From NCBI GenBank assembly GCA_013791765.1, contig VMTC01000074.1, forward strand, positions 1 through 64,000: a DNA stretch of 64,000 nucleotides, in the 5' to 3' direction. A model generated the notes under the pieces. The model had not been told where the DNA came from, did no database searches, and worked only from the letters and a program-made list of their open reading frames with translations. Source of the stretch: Rhodoferax sp. (GTDB lineage Bacteria > Pseudomonadota > Gammaproteobacteria > Burkholderiales > Burkholderiaceae_C). Positions 60,299 to 64,000 of the stretch are shown in pieces (positions within the stretch are counted from its first letter, which is position 1; the number at the start of each line of letters is the position of its first letter). Position numbers and translations under genes: made by a program.

Positions 60299-61012
60299 AT
60301 GAACATACATTACCTGCAGCATGTGCCGTTTGAAGGGCCTGGAAACATCGTGGACTGGGTGCGACGCGGCAGGCACACGCTCGGCGCGACGCGGTTCTAC
60401 TGCGGCGACCCCCTGCCGGCTGTCGAAACACTGGACTTGCTGGTGGTGATGGGCGGGCCCATGAATGTTTACGAAGAGGCCCGCTATCCGTGGCTCGCAG
60501 ACGAGAAGCGTTTCATCGAGCAGGCAATCGCCGCCGGCCGGCGCGTGCTGGGCGTTTGTCTTGGGGCACAGCTCGTCGCCGACGTGCTGGGTGCGAAGGT
60601 GTATGCCAATACCGAAAGGGAAATCGGCTGGTTTCCGGTCGAAGCGACGAAGGCCGCGTCCGAGGCCGGGCCGTTTGCCGCATTCCCCCGGCAGATCGAT
60701 GTTTTTCACTGGCACGGAGATACCTTTGACATCCCGGCCGGCGCGGTACATGTCGCACGCAGTGCCGGTTGCGCGAATCAGGCCTTTGTGTACGACGAGC
60801 GCATAGTCGGCTTGCAGTTTCACCTGGAAACGACGCCGGCCAACGCCCAACAAATCATCGCCTACTGCGCCGATGAGATCGTCGAAGACCGCTTCATCCA
60901 GTCGCCGCAAGTGATGCTTGCAAACCCGCATCGGTTCAAAGCCATCAATTACGCCATGAGGGAGTTGCTGGATCGGCTGACGGCTGCCCCGGCCGGTGGG
61001 GCAGCCGCGTGA
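60299..61012 (+). CDS. Class I glutamine amidotransferase (GMP synthase-like domain)
   Basis: A 237-residue GATase1 protein: VVMGGPMNVYEE, nucleophile cysteine in VLGVCLGAQLVADVLGA (about residue 84) and catalytic histidine-glutamate in GLQFHLETT (about 176-178). Stand-alone proteins of this type resemble YfeJ/GuaA-like amidotransferases whose acceptor is unknown. AGGAG precedes the ATG. Its stop overlaps the GTG of the decayed gene that follows. Confidence 0.85.
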   Translation: MNIHYLQHVPFEGPGNIVDWVRRGRHTLGATRFYCGDPLPAVETLDLLVVMGGPMNVYEEARYPWLADEKRFIEQAIAAGRRVLGVCLGAQLVADVLGAKVYANTEREIGWFPVEATKAASEAGPFAAFPRQIDVFHWHGDTFDIPAGAVHVARSAGCANQAFVYDERIVGLQFHLETTPANAQQIIAYCADEIVEDRFIQSPQVMLANPHRFKAINYAMRELLDRLTAAPAGGAAA

Positions 61013-61323
61013 AGATCACCCTTTTTGGCGCCGCCCGCGACGTTACGGGGTTCGTGCCATCTCATCGAGACCGATCAATGCCGTTTTCAGAAGTCCGGAT
61101 ATTTGGTGAAGACAATGCTGTGCGGGCGTCGATTCACACGCTCGGCGGTTTCTCGACGCATGCTGATCAACACGCCCTTCTGGCCTGGACAGCGGGATTT
61201 CACAAGCCACCAGCCCGAACTTTTGTGGTTCACGGTGAAGCTGCCGCGGCGGAAGAAATTGTCTGCGTCCTGCACACGTTTTACGACGGCAAACAACCAG
61301 TGAATATCGTCACCCCGAATTGA
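61009..61323 (+). pseudogene. Remnant of an MBL-fold beta-CASP RNA-processing nuclease
   Basis: The frame begins with the family's N-terminus (MKITLFGAARDVTG), which continues in another frame as GSCHLIETDQCRFQKSGY. Its end (VRIFGEDNAVRASIHTLGG and FSTHADQHALLAWTAGF, then FVVHGEA) is the C-terminal part of YSH1-like beta-CASP metallo-beta-lactamase exonucleases. The intervening 300 or so residues with the zinc-binding HxHxDH motif are missing. A frameshift plus internal deletion best explains this, so no nuclease activity is expected. Confidence 0.75.
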
Positions 61324-61325
61324 TC

Positions 61326-62531
61326 ATGCGCACAGTCAATCTACCTCCCACCACAACGCAAGGGCTGACAAAGTGCAGCCTGCGCCAGGCCGCTTGGCTA
61401 CTCATGCTGCTGGTGTGCATGACTCCCGCCAACGCACAAGCCAGCAATGACGAGGCATCCAGTACCGGGGCTTGCAAGGCCGATGAGGTCATCAGATTTC
61501 GGGGAGGCACTGCCAGACTGGAGAACGACCGTTTTACTGGCACCGATCAAAACTACACGAACGGTGTGGCATTCACGGCCGTCTCGCACGACATCGTCGG
61601 AAAACTCAAACCCGAGTGTCTGCCCGCGCCGGTACGCCTGCAGGCGAAACTCATCACGCTTGTGAACCCTGGTTTTTGGGCGGATGCCGAAAACCCCGCA
61701 CACACGCAAAATGTGGTCGTGAGATTTGGTCAGTCCATGTTCACACCAAAAGATTTTTCCAGGACCGACCTGATCGAGGACGATAGACCTTATGCGGGCT
61801 TGCTGTACGTGGGCATGTCGTGGAACCGGCGCCGCCACGCACCGCAGAGCAACTCGGAAATACTTGATACGCGCGAGATCACCTTGGGCGTCATTGGCCC
61901 CTTGGCACTTGCGCAACAGACACAAGATCTGGTGCACGATGTCATGGGCGTCGATAAATTTCAGGGATGGCAAAACCAGTTGAAGAATGAGCCGGCACTG
62001 CAATTGGCGATGGATCGCAAATTCAGGGACTACCGTGGAACGGGCGCGATCCAGCCCGGATTCGCGGCCGATTCGATCCGTTCGCTGGGGCTGCGACTGG
62101 GCAATATCGAAACTTCAGCGACCGTGGGTATCGAAGGGCGTATCGGCTGGAATCTGCCGAACGATTTTGGTACCTATCCCATCAGACCCGGCGCCGAAAA
62201 CCGTCCACCATCCGCCGCTTCCATCCGTGGCGGCTCGGCCAATGCCGCGTTGACGGTTGACCGGCCGCGAGCAGGTGCTCACCTTTTTGGCACGCTCGAA
62301 ACAAAACTCGTCCTGCATGATTTTTCGCTCGACGGAAATCTCTTTCAATCAAGTCACAGTGTGACCCGCAAGCCCTGGGTTGCCCAGGCGGCGGTCGGGG
62401 TCAGCGTTCAGGGCATTGTCGCAGGACACGGCGTCAAGCTCGCCGTGATGCGTGTTTACCGCACACGGGAATATGAGGAACAGGGGCCCAATCAGGCTTA
62501 CGGCTCTGTCGCGCTGAGCATTGAGTTCTAA
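61326..62531 (+). CDS. LpxR-family lipid A 3'-O-deacylase-like outer membrane protein
   Basis: A 401-residue exported protein. Signal peptide: AAWLLMLLVCMTPANAQA. The LpxR motifs are LENDRFTGTDQNYTNGVAFT near the N-terminus and EDDRPYAGLLYVGMSWNRR, followed by a beta-barrel ending in phenylalanine (GSVALSIEF). LpxR removes the 3'-acyloxyacyl chain from lipid A in the outer membrane in a calcium-dependent manner, altering immune recognition and envelope properties. ATG 61326 is preferred over the TTG at 61320. Confidence 0.88.
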   Translation: MRTVNLPPTTTQGLTKCSLRQAAWLLMLLVCMTPANAQASNDEASSTGACKADEVIRFRGGTARLENDRFTGTDQNYTNGVAFTAVSHDIVGKLKPECLPAPVRLQAKLITLVNPGFWADAENPAHTQNVVVRFGQSMFTPKDFSRTDLIEDDRPYAGLLYVGMSWNRRRHAPQSNSEILDTREITLGVIGPLALAQQTQDLVHDVMGVDKFQGWQNQLKNEPALQLAMDRKFRDYRGTGAIQPGFAADSIRSLGLRLGNIETSATVGIEGRIGWNLPNDFGTYPIRPGAENRPPSAASIRGGSANAALTVDRPRAGAHLFGTLETKLVLHDFSLDGNLFQSSHSVTRKPWVAQAAVGVSVQGIVAGHGVKLAVMRVYRTREYEEQGPNQAYGSVALSIEF

Positions 62532-62638
62532 AGCGTCGGGCCACGGCTCTGGCTTTCACGACTACGCCAGTGGCAGTTGCAGCATAAAAACCGGGATCAC
62601 GTGTTTTGTTTCTTGAGAGAGCCTTGATGCGCGCACGC

Positions 62639-63241
62639 CTAATGGGGCGCCGCTTCCGGTCGCGCCATCAGCTTGTCGGTGTAGGCAATGGCGATGGCCG
62701 AGAGCAAAAAAGTGATGTGAATGGCGGTTTGCGCAATCAGAACTTTTTCGTCATAGTTGGCGGCGTTGATGAAGGTCTTGAGCAGGTGAATCGAGCTGAT
62801 GCCGATGATGGCCGTGCCGAGCTTGACTTTCAGCACCGACGCATTCACATGGCTGAGCCACTCGGGCTGGTCACGGTGGCCCTCCAGGTCCATGCGCGAC
62901 ACAAAGGTTTCATAGCCACCAATGATCACCATGATCAGCAGGTTGGAGATCATGACCACGTCAATCAGCGCCAATACCACCAGCATGATGATGGTTTCAT
63001 TGAGCGAAGTGATGGCGACATCCGACTTGTAGCCAATGCTGCTGATCAGGGCCTGCAAGGCGGTCTGGCTGCCAAAAACAGCCTCCAGGAGGTGCACCAG
63101 TTCAACCCAGAAATGGAATACATACACGCCTTGCGCGGCAATCAGGCCTATGTAGAGCGGCAGTTGCAGCCAGCGGCTGGCAAAGATAAAGCTGGGGATT
63201 GGGCGCATGCGGCGTGACTGTTTAGGGGCGGGAGTGCTCAT
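62639..63241 (-). CDS. yqhA: YqhA/TIGR00645 (UPF0114) inner membrane protein
   Basis: A 200-residue membrane protein with three or four helices. The N-terminal [19 protein letters not shown], central [24 protein letters not shown] and [20 protein letters not shown] match UPF0114/YqhA. Function is unknown. The start at 63241 removes an unrelated N-terminal stretch. It is convergent with the lpxR-like gene. Confidence 0.88.
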   Translation of the reverse strand: MSTPAPKQSRRMRPIPSFIFASRWLQLPLYIGLIAAQGVYVFHFWVELVHLLEAVFGSQTALQALISSIGYKSDVAITSLNETIIMLVVLALIDVVMISNLLIMVIIGGYETFVSRMDLEGHRDQPEWLSHVNASVLKVKLGTAIIGISSIHLLKTFINAANYDEKVLIAQTAIHITFLLSAIAIAYTDKLMARPEAAPH

Positions 63242-63424
63242 AGCTGGCGTCTTGAATTCAAAAGTTGCGCATTGTAGGGTGCGCCCACCCTGGCCGAAGG
63301 CCGATGGCTTGATAGTCATCAGGTTGCGAAGTGCTGTTGCTCTGCACAATGAATTGCGTCAGTGGCCTGTAAGTGCCAGGATTCACATTTACGCGTTGTA
63401 GTTTTAACAAGAGGAGACCTACCC

Positions 63425-64000
63425 ATGACATCACCATCCACCGCCGTCGAGTCCACATTGGTTGAAAACCGCGTTTTCCCGCCGAGCGAGGCGACCGTCA
63501 AGGCCGCGCGCATTTCCGGCATGGAAGGCTACAACGCGCTTTGCGCTGAAGCCGCGAACGACTTTGAGGGTTTCTGGGCCCGCTTGGCGCGTGAGAACGT
63601 GGTCTGGACCAAACCCTTCACCAAAACGCTGGACGAGTCCAATGTGCCGTTTTACAAGTGGTTTGAAGATGGTGAACTCAATGCCTCGGCCAACTGCCTG
63701 GACAAGCACATGGGCACGCCGGTCGAAAACAAGACCGCGGTGATTTTTGAGGCTGACGATGGTGCTGTCACCAAGACCAGCTACAAGGAATTGTTGGCCA
63801 AGGTCAGCCAGTTTGCCAACGCGCTCAAGGCGCATGGCATCCAAAAGGGTGATCGTGTCCTGATTTACATGCCAATGACGCTCGAAGGCGTGATTGCCAT
63901 GCAGGCCTGTGCGCGCATTGGTGCCACCCACAGTGTGGTGTTTGGCGGCTTTTCGGCCAAGGCGCTGCAAGAACGCATCATGGACGCAGGCGCCGTGGCC
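63425..64000 (+). CDS. acs: Acetyl-CoA synthetase, N-terminal part (continues beyond window)
   Basis: The last 576 bases encode the N-terminal 192 residues of an AMP-forming acyl-CoA synthetase of the Acs/PrpE type: [49 protein letters not shown] and [21 protein letters not shown]. Acs activates acetate to acetyl-CoA via acetyl-AMP. The catalytic and Lys-acetylation motifs lie outside the window, so acetate versus propionate preference cannot be judged. GAGGAGA just upstream gives a strong ribosome site. Confidence 0.9.
   Translation, partial: MTSPSTAVESTLVENRVFPPSEATVKAARISGMEGYNALCAEAANDFEGFWARLARENVVWTKPFTKTLDESNVPFYKWFEDGELNASANCLDKHMGTPVENKTAVIFEADDGAVTKTSYKELLAKVSQFANALKAHGIQKGDRVLIYMPMTLEGVIAMQACARIGATHSVVFGGFSAKALQERIMDAGAVA

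Noticed and set aside
1..64000. CRISPR arrays, rRNA, tRNA
   Set aside because: No regularly spaced short direct repeats, no rRNA-like stretches and no cloverleaf with CCA-type acceptor were seen; the repeats present are dispersed or a single tandem pair.

Overview
The window is GC-rich, densely packed chromosomal DNA of a betaproteobacterium, most likely a Comamonadaceae member close to Rhodoferax. That rests on gene content and style (the zapA-6S RNA pair, class I fumarase, fused MrpAB antiporter, many 4-base ATGA/GTGA overlaps) and is inference; no rRNA or tRNA is present to confirm it.

Layout. 1-5.9 kb: the start of a 2-hydroxychromene-2-carboxylate isomerase-like gene, a coupled pair of cyclic-di-GMP proteins (HD-GYP, then PAS-GGDEF-EAL), a TauE/SafE exporter, a 6S RNA gene and zapA with a small coiled-coil partner. 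6.0-20.9 kb: a large cobalamin locus headed by a cobalamin riboswitch: btuB, a BtuF-like protein without signal peptide, cobU, btuF, btuC, btuD, cobO, cbiB, a CobC/CobD-type aminotransferase, queE and queD (queuosine), cbiP, cobT, cobS and cobC. It covers uptake, adenosylation and nucleotide-loop assembly, but no corrin-ring genes are present here. 21.1-28.1 kb: a complete type I Wadjet anti-plasmid system (jetABCD). 28.2-43.1 kb: housekeeping genes (SOUL heme-binding protein, nth, HDOD protein, aminotransferase, msrA, murI, fumarase) and an RND efflux set (TetR, MFP, RND, L-isoaspartate methyltransferase, rhodanese, TolC). 43.2-49.0 kb: a six-gene Mrp/Pha cation/proton antiporter operon. 49.0-50.3 kb: remnants of two unrelated insertion sequences joined end to end. 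50.4-62.5 kb: a segment resembling acquired DNA: a TetR-controlled efflux operon (TolC, HlyD, HD-GYP, two ABC ATPases, two ABC-2 permeases, cytochrome c'-like protein), a TetR-like protein without HTH, a small membrane protein, a glutamine amidotransferase, a decayed beta-CASP nuclease gene and an LpxR-type lipid A deacylase. 62.6-64 kb: yqhA and the start of acs.

The most unusual signal is a dispersed element of about 55-65 bp, defined by GCCC, exactly 19 bases, then AGCT (TGCT in one copy). Nine copies lie between 8.6 and 41 kb. Eight lie inside protein genes without breaking them: six in cobalamin genes, one in jetB and one in murI. None was found in the 50-62.5 kb segment. Other non-coding structure includes a 165-bp MITE-like inverted repeat between cbiP and cobT, a nearly perfect tandem pair of 117-bp inverted-repeat units between cobT and cobS, and a repeat hairpin inserted into the cobalamin riboswitch.
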